51,827 nucleotides of DNA from Bacteroidales bacterium (GTDB lineage Bacteria; Bacteroidota; Bacteroidia; Bacteroidales; JAAYJT01): NCBI GenBank assembly GCA_012522795.1, contig JAAYJT010000058.1:1-51827 (forward strand), written 5' to 3'. Shown here one piece after another: positions 17,165-25,277 of the stretch. The notes below the pieces were generated by a model. That model saw only the letters and a list, made by a program, of their open reading frames with translations, ran no database searches and had not been told where the DNA came from. Made by a program: the position numbers and the translations under genes. Position 1 is the first letter of the stretch; the number at the start of each line of letters is the position of its first letter.

Positions 17165-18715
17165 TTAATGCACGTCTGCAACATTCACTTTATCAACGCC
17201 TTCCAGTATCAGCATAATATTCCTGTCTTTTGCCTTATTATCAAATTCACTTATGATTTCCAGAATATCGTGGTCAATGAAATTACAATCTTTGCCATCA
17301 ATTATCAAAACACTATTATGACGTACCTTGTCAAGTGTTTTCTTTAAATTGGCTTTATTCAGGAAAGTAACATTAGTGTTAAGCTTTATGACGTATCTGT
17401 CAAAACCTCTGTCAAAAGCTTCTGTAATTTTAAACTCTTCTTTGAAGTTATTGCTGATAATGTAATAAATTGAAATTAAAAGACCTATGCTAACACCTAT
17501 GAGCAGGTCGGATAAAAGAATGAATATTATAGTGGCAATAAACGGAATAAACTGTTTCCAGCCCAGGTTCCACATATGCCTGTAAAGTTTTGGTTTAGTA
17601 AGATTATATCCTGTAATAAGCAGAATTGCAGCCAATGAGGCGTAAGGGATTTTATTGAGTGCAAAAGGAATAAACAAAACTGCAAGAATAAGAAACAAAC
17701 CATGAGTAAATGCTGATAATCTGGTTCTTGCACCTGCATCAACGTTTGCAGCTCCTCGTACAACAACAGCGGTCAATGGAATAGCTCCAAACACACCACA
17801 AGTCATATTACCTATACCCTGAGCAATAAGTTCACGGTTTCCGGGGGTAATACGATTGTGCTTATCCAGTTTGTCAATTGCTTCAATACTGAGCAATGAT
17901 TCAAGTGAGGCAAGTATGGCAATTACAACCCCGTGTTTCCAGATCTCAGATGATGAAAAAAGCTTGCTGAAGTCGGGAAATGAAATTTCATCAATTATAT
18001 TTAATGGTACATCAACAAGCTGCATTGGTTTTAATGAGAAACTGGAAGAGAAATGTGAGAAGATCAGGTTTGCAACAATTCCGAAAATAACAACAATTAG
18101 CGGAGCAGGTATTACTTTAAATTGTTTTGCTTTGGTATGATGCAGTATAATCATAATGATTATTGAAATACCTGAAATAAATAAAGCTCCTTTTGAGATA
18201 AACTGGTTGAAATTATGAACATTAGTAAAAATATCCATATCCATAAAAAGCTGCAGAAACCTGCTTGTCCAGAAATCAGGCTGCTCGTATCCCAGTGCAA
18301 TAGGAACCTGTTTAGAAATAAGCATAATGCCTATTGCTGCCAACAAGCCTTTGATTACAGACGATGGGAAGAAACTGGCAATGGTTCCGAGTCTTAAGAC
18401 CCCGAGAACTACCTGAATAAATCCCGCTATTATTACTGACAGTAAAAAAAGCTGATAATCGCCAAGGGAAATTATAGATGCTGCAACTACTGTGGTCAGA
18501 CCTGCTGCAGGTCCTGAAACTGAAAGATGCGAACCACTTATGAATGAAACAACAAGTCCTCCAATTATACCTGACAGTAAACCGGCATAAATTGGTGCCC
18601 CCGATGCCAGAGCAATTCCAAGACAAAGAGGAAGTGCTACAAAAAATACTGAAAGACCAGCGGCAAGATCATGCTTTAACCATATAACCCTGTAATAATT
18701 AATAGTTTTTCTCAT
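17165..18715 (-). CDS. SulP-family anion transporter
   Basis: This is an inner-membrane transporter of the SLC26/SulP family, 516 residues. Residues about 15-430 form the membrane part, with the conserved GSHLSVSGPAAGLT segment in TM3 (about 62-75) and GAIPLTAVVVRGAANVDAGARTRLS (about 310-333). A short STAS domain follows (about 435-516) and seems complete. SulP proteins carry sulfate, bicarbonate or dicarboxylates; no carbonic anhydrase gene is next to it, so the ion cannot be assigned. A TATCTTTG box (18747-18754, minus strand) lies 32 bases upstream. Confidence 0.9.
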   Translation of the reverse strand: MRKTINYYRVIWLKHDLAAGLSVFFVALPLCLGIALASGAPIYAGLLSGIIGGLVVSFISGSHLSVSGPAAGLTTVVAASIISLGDYQLFLLSVIIAGFIQVVLGVLRLGTIASFFPSSVIKGLLAAIGIMLISKQVPIALGYEQPDFWTSRFLQLFMDMDIFTNVHNFNQFISKGALFISGISIIIMIILHHTKAKQFKVIPAPLIVVIFGIVANLIFSHFSSSFSLKPMQLVDVPLNIIDEISFPDFSKLFSSSEIWKHGVVIAILASLESLLSIEAIDKLDKHNRITPGNRELIAQGIGNMTCGVFGAIPLTAVVVRGAANVDAGARTRLSAFTHGLFLILAVLFIPFALNKIPYASLAAILLITGYNLTKPKLYRHMWNLGWKQFIPFIATIIFILLSDLLIGVSIGLLISIYYIISNNFKEEFKITEAFDRGFDRYVIKLNTNVTFLNKANLKKTLDKVRHNSVLIIDGKDCNFIDHDILEIISEFDNKAKDRNIMLILEGVDKVNVADVH

Positions 18716-18746
18716 ACTCCGTAAGATACATAATTTTGGGGAATGC

Positions 18747-18754
18747 CAAAGATA
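18747..18754 (-). promoter_or_regulatory. Candidate -7 box (TATCTTTG) for the SulP gene
   Basis: It is a perfect TAnnTTTG match on the minus strand, 32 bases before the start codon. No clear -33 box was seen. Confidence 0.45.
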
Positions 18755-18921
18755 TAAAACTTAAGTGTGGCATTGATAGATTAATATCGTTAACGAAAAA
18801 AATATTTATAAACTCTGAAGTAAGAGAATTTCAGGGTAAGAAATTAATACCAGAAATATTGTATTGATAAGGGTTTGACCACAAGTCATTTTTTAGACGG
18901 TGTACCCCTAGGCCGCTCATA

Positions 18922-18960
18922 AAAAGCGTTATCCCCGGCTTGAAAGGCGCGGGGATAACG
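18922..18960 (-). terminator. Terminator of the flavoprotein gene
   Basis: A perfect 11-bp stem (18927-18937 with 18950-18960, CGTTATCCCCG arm) with a 12-nt loop is followed on the minus strand by CTTTTTAT, about 90 bases past the stop codon at 19053. Confidence 0.85.
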
Positions 18961-19052
18961 AAAAAGTTTGATTAGAAAATGGTAAACAGTTTTATAAGGC
19001 TGTAGGTTTCAGATATATGAATTTTCAGAACCAGCCTTGTTTAAGTTTTGTA

Positions 19053-20411
19053 TTATTTAGAATGTAACATTCTGATAGCGATCATTTCAGCGGCTTTGAT
19101 CAAAGGATAAACTGCCGGAGAAGCTGTTAAACTGGGATGAGTGCCAATCTGAATACTAAGCAGGTTATTTACTGTCATCCGGTTCTGAATAGCCAGGCCA
19201 ATAACATTGGTTAGTTCGCCTGCTTCAAGTCCTCCCATAACTTCCCCGCCAATGATTACTCCTGAATATCGTGCTGTGATAAGCTTTACTATTTGTTTAT
19301 GAGCGTCGGGAAGATTAACTGGGTGGCGATTTACGTTTTCAAACACTGCTGATAATGTTTCTAGTCCTTCTTCGTTTGCACGTTGTTCGGTAACGCCAGC
19401 AGTTCCAAATCCGGTATTTCCTATAGCTGTTGAATAAATAGCTATTGTGCCGCTGAATGTTTTGACCACATGCAGATTGAATAGGTTCATTCCCGCAATA
19501 CGGGCTTCGGCGCAAGCTGTTGAAGCAAGCATGGTGGAAACGCGTTTTCTGGTTACAAAATCACGCTTCTGAGCACAGTCACCCACTGCAAAAACGTCTT
19601 TTACAAGGGTGCGCATGTATTCATCAACGATAATGAATCCATCCTGATCAACAGGAATATCAGAATCTTTTGCTAGCGAACTATTTGGTTTATAGCCAAT
19701 TGAAAGAATTACGGCATCCATGTCCATTATGTTTCCATCTTCAAGTTCAATCTGAGATACCTTGTTGTCGCCTATCACTTTGCTGATACCTGTTCCGGTA
19801 ATAACCTTAATACCGCGATCAACTAGCATTTTGTGAATTTCTGATGCCAGGTCAACATCAAAGGCAAGATTCAGAATATGAGGCAGTTTCTCAATAAGGG
19901 TTATTTCATAACCACGTTTGTTCAGTTCGTCAGCCAATTCAACGCCGATAAACCCGGCACCAATTACTGCAATTTTACGCATACCTGAGAGTTTTTGAAG
20001 CATGTCATCAAGATAGTATTTATCTTTAGGTACTACAAAAACTCCTTCATTATCTGCACCTTGTAACCATTTGGGTTTTACAGGGGTTGAACCGGTTCCT
20101 ATAACCAGCTTATCATATCCGATAACTTCACCGCTGGCAAACTTTACTGTCTTTGCCTCATGATCAATGGAAACAGCTTCGTCAACTATTGATGTTATAT
20201 TGTTTTTTTCCATCATTGCATCCACAGGCATAATATTCTTGTTGATGCTGTCAAGAGTTCCGAAAATATAAGGAATTCCACAAGGAACCATAACATCTTT
20301 TTGTTTTTTGACCAGGATAAAATCTTTGTCAGGCCAATGGGCTTTGCCGGTAAGCGCTGTTACCATTCCACCGGCACTACCACCGATAACTAAAACATCT
20401 GTTTTTTTCAT
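19053..20411 (-). CDS. FAD-dependent CoA-disulfide reductase/NADH oxidase-like protein
   Basis: A flavoprotein of the class III pyridine nucleotide-disulfide oxidoreductase group, about 452 residues from the MKKTDVLVIGGSAGG start at 20411; the frame is open to 20555, but the first 48 codons do not look like family sequence and run over a palindrome. It has an FAD dinucleotide fold at the N-terminus (VIGGSAGG), one redox Cys in VPCGIPY (about C44, the CoADR-type position), an NAD fold (AVIGAGFIGVELA, about 148-160), the FAVGDCAQ FAD motif (about 277-284) and a dimerisation domain with GTAGVTE. It may reduce CoA disulfide, polysulfide or oxygen; the choice cannot be made from sequence. A 14-bp palindrome upstream suggests TetR-family control. 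Confidence 0.85.
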   Translation of the reverse strand: MKKTDVLVIGGSAGGMVTALTGKAHWPDKDFILVKKQKDVMVPCGIPYIFGTLDSINKNIMPVDAMMEKNNITSIVDEAVSIDHEAKTVKFASGEVIGYDKLVIGTGSTPVKPKWLQGADNEGVFVVPKDKYYLDDMLQKLSGMRKIAVIGAGFIGVELADELNKRGYEITLIEKLPHILNLAFDVDLASEIHKMLVDRGIKVITGTGISKVIGDNKVSQIELEDGNIMDMDAVILSIGYKPNSSLAKDSDIPVDQDGFIIVDEYMRTLVKDVFAVGDCAQKRDFVTRKRVSTMLASTACAEARIAGMNLFNLHVVKTFSGTIAIYSTAIGNTGFGTAGVTEQRANEEGLETLSAVFENVNRHPVNLPDAHKQIVKLITARYSGVIIGGEVMGGLEAGELTNVIGLAIQNRMTVNNLLSIQIGTHPSLTASPAVYPLIKAAEMIAIRMLHSK

Positions 20412-20448
20412 AATATTTATAGTTAAAAAATCGTATTTATAGCAAATA

Positions 20449-20462
20449 CGAACGATCGTTCG
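20449..20462 (-). promoter_or_regulatory. TetR-type operator palindrome
   Basis: CGAACGATCGTTCG is a perfect 14-bp palindrome 38-51 bases upstream of the flavoprotein start. GAACG-n-CGTTC centres of this kind are typical binding sites of TetR/AcrR-family repressors. No TetR gene is in the window. Confidence 0.6.
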
Positions 20463-20609
20463 ATTCCAAATATTGTGAAAAATTTTATGTCTTATAATAA
20501 GGAGAGATTGAAATCTGAAAATAATTAACTTCAAATAAATAATATGTTGAATCACAATATTATATATGCCTTGTTATAGAAGTTTCAGGCATATGTTAAA
20601 AATCCCTAA

Positions 20610-22889
20610 TCAGATAATAGGCTTAACAGATTGAATTTTTCCGGAAGTAAAAAGAACAAAGTCTCTATGCGATTTAAACAGATTGACCGTGAATAAATGC
20701 AGGTTTTTGGTTTCAGCCAGGATATTGAAATACAGTAAACTGTTCTTGGTTCCCGCTTCACTGCCTTTAATGCGTTTTATTTGTGCCTTACGTGCTGTGT
20801 CAATAGTTTCAAGAACTGTTGCCTGCATCTTAATAATTTCTTCCTGCCTTGAATATTCAGCTTTTCTAATAGTGTCAAGAATATAATTAATAAGCTCTAT
20901 TGTCTGTATTGTGATTTTAGTCATTTCCTCTTTTTGCTCATCAAGCAATCCTTTATGATTATTGTTTATATGCACATAAACCGGTTCTGAGATATAATTC
21001 ACACAGTGAGCGATTTCACGTAGATAGTCAAGAGCCTGCACGTAGTAATAGCCGGTTTCTACAGGAACTTCACCAAGTTTTCCAACAACTTTGTTTATAT
21101 TGTCTTTTAGTTTTTTAGTCTGAATATTTAATTTATCAACTTCGCTTTGTACTTCTTTTAAACTTTTGTGATCCTCTTCAAACAATCCCTGAAGAAGCCG
21201 GTCGTAAAGAACAGAAACAGTACTTAAATTATCTAAAACATTATCAGTGCATTTTTGCAGAACATTTGTATTGTCAAATGTATCTGTTGCATCATCAATT
21301 GATATTGCAGATGCTTTAGCAGCTTCACGTTTTTGGAAAACCTTCTGTTGTCGGAAAAGAATAAAAACAGCAACCAGGATTAGAATAATAATACTTATAA
21401 CTCCTCCTTTAAGCATGACAAGGGTTATGATCATAGTGGCACCAAAAGCAAAAAGAGCAGTAATAAACCAGCCCCCAATCACCGATAGTACTCCTGTGAT
21501 CCTATACACAGCACTTTCCCGACCCCATGCTCCGTCAGCAAACGAGGTGCCCATTGCAACCATGAAACTAACATAGGTTGTACTTAAGGGAAGTTTCAGG
21601 CTGGTGCCGAACCCAATTAAAATACTGGCAACCACGAGGTTGACAGATGCCCTTACCAGGTCAAAAGCTGTCTCTTCCTTTTTATCAGGTACTTTTATTT
21701 TTTTATCAGCTTCAAATCTACGGCTTATAAAATCTTTGACTTTTGCGGGCAAGGCATTATCAATTTTTTCACCTAAATTCACACTCAACCTTACAAGATT
21801 TCTTGATAATAATGTTGACCCAAAACGTTCTTCTCCTTCTTCCTGACGGCTTAAATTAACGGCAGTGGCGATCACTGAACGCGATCTTTTTGAATAAATC
21901 AAAGTTATTGACATCACAGCACCGGCAAGCAGAAGCAGGTAAGTAGGGGTAACTACCGGCTTTGTTAACGATGTCATAAGGAATTGGTCAGGGTCAGAAG
22001 CAGGATCAAGAGCAAAAGTCTTAAATGATTCAAGTCCGGCTAAAGGTACCCCGATAAAATTTACAAGGTCGTTTCCTGCAAAGGCCATAGCTACCGAGAA
22101 AGTTCCAAGCAAAACTATTACTTTAAGGATATTAACACGGAAAACCATTATGAGGAACTGAAATATAAGCGAGAATCCGACAAAGCTTAATGACAGGATC
22201 ATAAAAGTATGCTGCTCAATATATTCAATAAAATCTTGACTCATGAACGATGCTCCGCGTACTCCCTTTATTATCATAAAATAAATAATGAAAGTAATAG
22301 CAAAACCTCCCCATAATCCACCCAGATATTTAAGCTTTGAACGATAATTAAATGTGAACAATAAACGTGAAACAAACTGAACTATAGTGCCAATAGTGAA
22401 GGCTATAACAACTGAAAGTAAAATACCTGAGATAATGGCAAGCGACTTACCGGAATTTATGTAAGTCCCGATATCGTTCATAGTTTGATCACTATTGCTT
22501 ATCTTGATTATAGCAACCATTACCGAAGCACCGAGAAGTTCAAAAACTATAGAAACTGTGGTAGATGTGGGTAATCCGATACTGGTAAAGGTATTAAGCA
22601 GTAATATATCAGTGATCATTACTGCAAGGAAAATTGTCATCATTTCAGAAAAATGAAACTGTCCGGGGTAAAACACCCCGCTTCTTGCAATCTCCATCAT
22701 CCCGCTCGAGAAGGTAGTACCTGCCAGGATGCCAAGTATAGCAACTAATAGTATGACCCGCATTGGAGCAGCTTTGGAGCCAATTGCAGCATTCAAAAAG
22801 TTACCGGCATCATTACTTACTCCCACTATAAGATCAAAGATGGCGAGAATGAATAAAAAAGTAAGAATGATCAGATAAATATAGTCCAT
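20610..22889 (-). CDS. PiT-family inorganic phosphate transporter with PhoU-like tail
   Basis: The 759-residue inner-membrane protein contains two PiT halves. The first carries GVSNDAGNFLNAAIGSKA (about 23-40) and GLPTSTTVSIVFELLGA (about 104-120); the second carries FAGNDLVNFIGVPLAG (about 269-284) and LKLPLSTTYVSFMVAMG (about 425-441), the paired signatures of low-affinity phosphate permeases. After a basic linker and the last membrane helix (about 497-515), residues about 540-745 are soluble and helical, PhoU-like, so a regulatory domain seems fused to the permease. A promoter-like TAATTTTG (23021-23028) lies upstream. It probably couples phosphate or another anion to protons or Na+. Confidence 0.9.
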   Translation of the reverse strand: MDYIYLIILTFLFILAIFDLIVGVSNDAGNFLNAAIGSKAAPMRVILLVAILGILAGTTFSSGMMEIARSGVFYPGQFHFSEMMTIFLAVMITDILLLNTFTSIGLPTSTTVSIVFELLGASVMVAIIKISNSDQTMNDIGTYINSGKSLAIISGILLSVVIAFTIGTIVQFVSRLLFTFNYRSKLKYLGGLWGGFAITFIIYFMIIKGVRGASFMSQDFIEYIEQHTFMILSLSFVGFSLIFQFLIMVFRVNILKVIVLLGTFSVAMAFAGNDLVNFIGVPLAGLESFKTFALDPASDPDQFLMTSLTKPVVTPTYLLLLAGAVMSITLIYSKRSRSVIATAVNLSRQEEGEERFGSTLLSRNLVRLSVNLGEKIDNALPAKVKDFISRRFEADKKIKVPDKKEETAFDLVRASVNLVVASILIGFGTSLKLPLSTTYVSFMVAMGTSFADGAWGRESAVYRITGVLSVIGGWFITALFAFGATMIITLVMLKGGVISIIILILVAVFILFRQQKVFQKREAAKASAISIDDATDTFDNTNVLQKCTDNVLDNLSTVSVLYDRLLQGLFEEDHKSLKEVQSEVDKLNIQTKKLKDNINKVVGKLGEVPVETGYYYVQALDYLREIAHCVNYISEPVYVHINNNHKGLLDEQKEEMTKITIQTIELINYILDTIRKAEYSRQEEIIKMQATVLETIDTARKAQIKRIKGSEAGTKNSLLYFNILAETKNLHLFTVNLFKSHRDFVLFTSGKIQSVKPII

Positions 22890-23020
22890 TACTGAGCAGT
22901 ATAGATTAAGTATTTATAAGGTTCAGAACCTGTTTGCATTTGTAAGAAGCACTGATCAAGGTACTTGTGTAAAATAAGCAATACTTGAATCCTGAACATA
23001 TCTATGTATTAATGAACGCC

Positions 23021-23048
23021 CAAAATTATAAAGTATAACGAATTTCAA
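23021..23048 (-). promoter_or_regulatory. Candidate promoter of the PiT gene
   Basis: On the minus strand, TTG (23046-23048) and TAATTTTG (23021-23028) are 17 bases apart. The -7 box is perfect and the spacing is two bases short of the Bacteroidetes consensus. The transcript would have a leader of about 130 bases. Confidence 0.5.
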
Positions 23049-23168
23049 CAGTGTTTTTAATATTAATTTATAATTAATTATCAACATTTACAGTATATAG
23101 CTGAATTTCATAGAGTTTTCATTATGTAAGACTATTTGAACCCATTCGGTTTTTATCATTATGACGCT

Positions 23169-23462
23169 CTACAACAGAACAACCTCATCAATTACTTCTT
23201 CTCCGGCTTCCTTATTCAGCATTTTTATGAGTTTAGACCTTACATACGATAATTCCGATTTAATGACCGACGAATTGATCACAACATAAAGTTTCTTGTT
23301 TTTGATATATAAATTGCTTGTATGTTTTGCGATCATGGTGCCAACAACTTTTTCCCATGCATAAATCACACCCGCCTCAGTCAAATGTCCACTAAGGTTG
23401 TAAAATTCAATCATCTCCCTGATAGCTTCACCTATAAATATTTCATTTGGCTTTTTAATCAT
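23169..23462 (-). CDS. DUF721/DciA-like protein
   Basis: This 97-residue protein fits the DUF721 (DciA-related) family that often follows recF in Bacteroidetes. It has the typical AWEKVVGTMIAKHT segment (about 29-42) and the LYVVINSSVIKSELSYVRSKL segment (about 53-73) of that family. Its start codon lies inside the end of recF (8-base overlap), so the two are translationally coupled. DciA loads the replicative helicase in many bacteria; the role of the short Bacteroidetes forms is an inference. Confidence 0.85.
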   Translation of the reverse strand: MIKKPNEIFIGEAIREMIEFYNLSGHLTEAGVIYAWEKVVGTMIAKHTSNLYIKNKKLYVVINSSVIKSELSYVRSKLIKMLNKEAGEEVIDEVVLL

Positions 23463-24579
23463 GCCTGAGCGAATTTATTAAATTAAGTATTCCTGCTTCT
23501 ATTTCCCACACATGGTAGGTTGCAGATAAAGAATTGGTCAATTTTTCAATCCTATCGTACTGTGTATCGGTTATTACAACCTGTCCGAAACTATCCTGGC
23601 TTACTAATTGAATCAGTTGAGTTACCCGTGTTTCATCAAGTTTGTCAAAAATATCATCAAATAGCAATATAGGCTTGAATCCTTTGATGTTCTTTGTATA
23701 GTCAAACTGAGCAAGTTTTATGGCAATAATGAATGATTTTTGTTGTCCCTGCGAACCAAAACGTTTCAAAGGGTATGAATTTATCCCAAATGACAAGTCA
23801 TCTTTATGGATGCCTGCTGTGGTATATCGAAGTACCTTATCCTTTTCAAAGCTTTCCTTCAGCAATTTATCAAGTGTCTTATCATGAAGCTGCGATTCAT
23901 AAGTTATATCTACACCCTCACGGTTATTACTGATAATTGAGAAATACTGCTTGAAAACAGGTATAAAGTCTTGTATGAAATCTTTACGCTTACGATAAAT
24001 ATCCATTCCGAATTTTATCAATTGCTCATTCCATATTTCAATTAAGCTGAGGTCGTAATATTCCCGTTCTGCAAACCCCTTTAACAGGCTGTTGCGCTGA
24101 AACAACGCTCTGTTGTAGTTAATCAGGTTGTCGAGATATATCTTGTCAAATTGCGATATTACTGAATCAATATATTTTCTTCTGACATCACTGCCTTCGT
24201 TTATCAGGTCACGATCGTAAGGCGAGATCATAACCAGCGGAAATAAACCTATATGATCGGCAAAGCGTCCATATTCCTTGCCGTTTAGCATGAATTGTTT
24301 ACGATGGTTTCGTTTTTGGATACAGGATACTTTGCTTGAATCATTACCATTGCGATTATAGGTTCCATGAATGGCGAAAAAATCTTCTTCGTGTTTAATG
24401 TTTTGAGTATCAACAGGATTGAAATAGCTTTTGCAAAACGAAAGGTAATAAATGGCATCCAGAAGATTGGTCTTTCCAACACCATTGGCTCCGACAAAAC
24501 AATTTATTTTATCAGAAAACTGTAACTCAGCCTCTTCGTAGTTTTTAAAATTAGTAAGGCGTAGATGTTTAAGGTGCAT
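23455..24579 (-). CDS. recF: RecF recombination mediator
   Basis: The 374-residue SMC-like ATPase acts at gapped DNA with RecO and RecR to load RecA. The Walker A motif is GANGVGKTNLLDAI (about 33-46), the family motif GRFADHIG is near 104, RRKYIDSVISQ is near 128, the ABC signature region FGSQGQQKSF is near 274, and the Walker B ILLFDDIFDKLDE is near 304. The length is normal for RecF. It overlaps the DUF721 gene downstream. A perfect TATCTTTG -7 box (24601-24608, minus strand) lies 21 bases upstream of the ATG. Confidence 0.96.
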   Translation of the reverse strand: MHLKHLRLTNFKNYEEAELQFSDKINCFVGANGVGKTNLLDAIYYLSFCKSYFNPVDTQNIKHEEDFFAIHGTYNRNGNDSSKVSCIQKRNHRKQFMLNGKEYGRFADHIGLFPLVMISPYDRDLINEGSDVRRKYIDSVISQFDKIYLDNLINYNRALFQRNSLLKGFAEREYYDLSLIEIWNEQLIKFGMDIYRKRKDFIQDFIPVFKQYFSIISNNREGVDITYESQLHDKTLDKLLKESFEKDKVLRYTTAGIHKDDLSFGINSYPLKRFGSQGQQKSFIIAIKLAQFDYTKNIKGFKPILLFDDIFDKLDETRVTQLIQLVSQDSFGQVVITDTQYDRIEKLTNSLSATYHVWEIEAGILNLINSLRHD

Positions 24580-24600
24580 AAATGAGTATGTAATGATTTA

Positions 24601-24608
24601 CAAAGATA
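24601..24608 (-). promoter_or_regulatory. Candidate -7 box (TATCTTTG) for recF
   Basis: It is a perfect TAnnTTTG match 21 bases upstream of the recF start on the minus strand; no clear -33 box. Confidence 0.45.
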
Positions 24609-24645
24609 CAAAAGCAAAATCGTTATTCATGAAAACAGACCATTG

Positions 24646-25023
24646 CTATTCAAAAAGTCCGCTGTCCCGTTCTAACAACAGAATGGAATGTTGCGGTACA
24701 ATATAGTATTTTTCGTCATTATAAATGATCTCAATAGCACCTTTATGCAAAAAAATTGCAAGATCACCAACCTGAGCCTGCAAGGGTATATATCTGATTT
24801 TATCGTCAACAGCCTTCCATGGCTCGTCATTATCTTCTGCCGGACTGGGTATGGGATATCCCGGTCCTGTTTTTACCACGTAACCTGTTTGAATTTCCTC
24901 TTTTTCGCTATAACCTGGCGGAAGAAATAACCCGCTCTTGGTTTTATTGTTGGTAGTACGTGGTTTTATCAGAACCCTGTCGCCTACAACCCATAAGTTT
25001 TTTAATGTTAGATTCTCAGTCAT
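24646..25023 (-). CDS. GroES-like co-chaperone family protein
   Basis: From the MTENLTLKNL start the protein has 125 residues; the open frame runs back to 25125, but the first 34 codons are unlike the family. GroES-fold strands are visible: GDRVLIKP, SGLFLPP (the mobile-loop region), EEIQTGYVVKTGPG, QVGDLAIFL and GAIEIIYNDEKYYIVPQHSIL. It is longer than the usual 95-residue GroES because of an acidic insert of about 25 residues (SPAEDNDEPWKAVDD). No groEL adjoins, so it is more likely a stand-alone GroES-fold protein than the main co-chaperonin. Confidence 0.8.
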   Translation of the reverse strand: MTENLTLKNLWVVGDRVLIKPRTTNNKTKSGLFLPPGYSEKEEIQTGYVVKTGPGYPIPSPAEDNDEPWKAVDDKIRYIPLQAQVGDLAIFLHKGAIEIIYNDEKYYIVPQHSILLLERDSGLFE

Positions 25024-25277
25024 GCTCTTATTATTCGCATTTTGTATCTTTAAAACTGAAACAAAAATAAGGTTTTGTTTTAAATCAGAACGCTTATAAA
25101 GCTCTTTGAATATACTGATCTTCAAAAAATTTATTTCTGGTTCGAACCTGTAGGAATCCGGTTCAGAAGATGCGAAATATCAGTTTTTACAAAAACAAGA
25201 TGGATTTCTGCTTTGCTTACGTTTCTTTTGCCGAAATTTGTAGATTCATTGTTTGGAATTTTTTAACAGAGTTTTTT

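Larger units (their letters stand above)
18716..19052 (-). other. 337-base intergenic region
   Basis: It holds the SulP promoter box at 18747-18754 and the terminator of the upstream flavoprotein gene at 18922-18960. No ORF or other structure was recognised. Confidence 0.6.

Noticed and set aside
19053-20555. Start of the flavoprotein at 20555
   Set aside because: The first 48 codons are not family-like and run across the TetR-type palindrome; the Rossmann motif begins right after the ATG at 20411.
25170-25277. Upstream start of tex
   Set aside because: Residues before MKLIYTEYIA are unlike Tex, and the region is a shared intergenic region with the divergent GroES-like gene.
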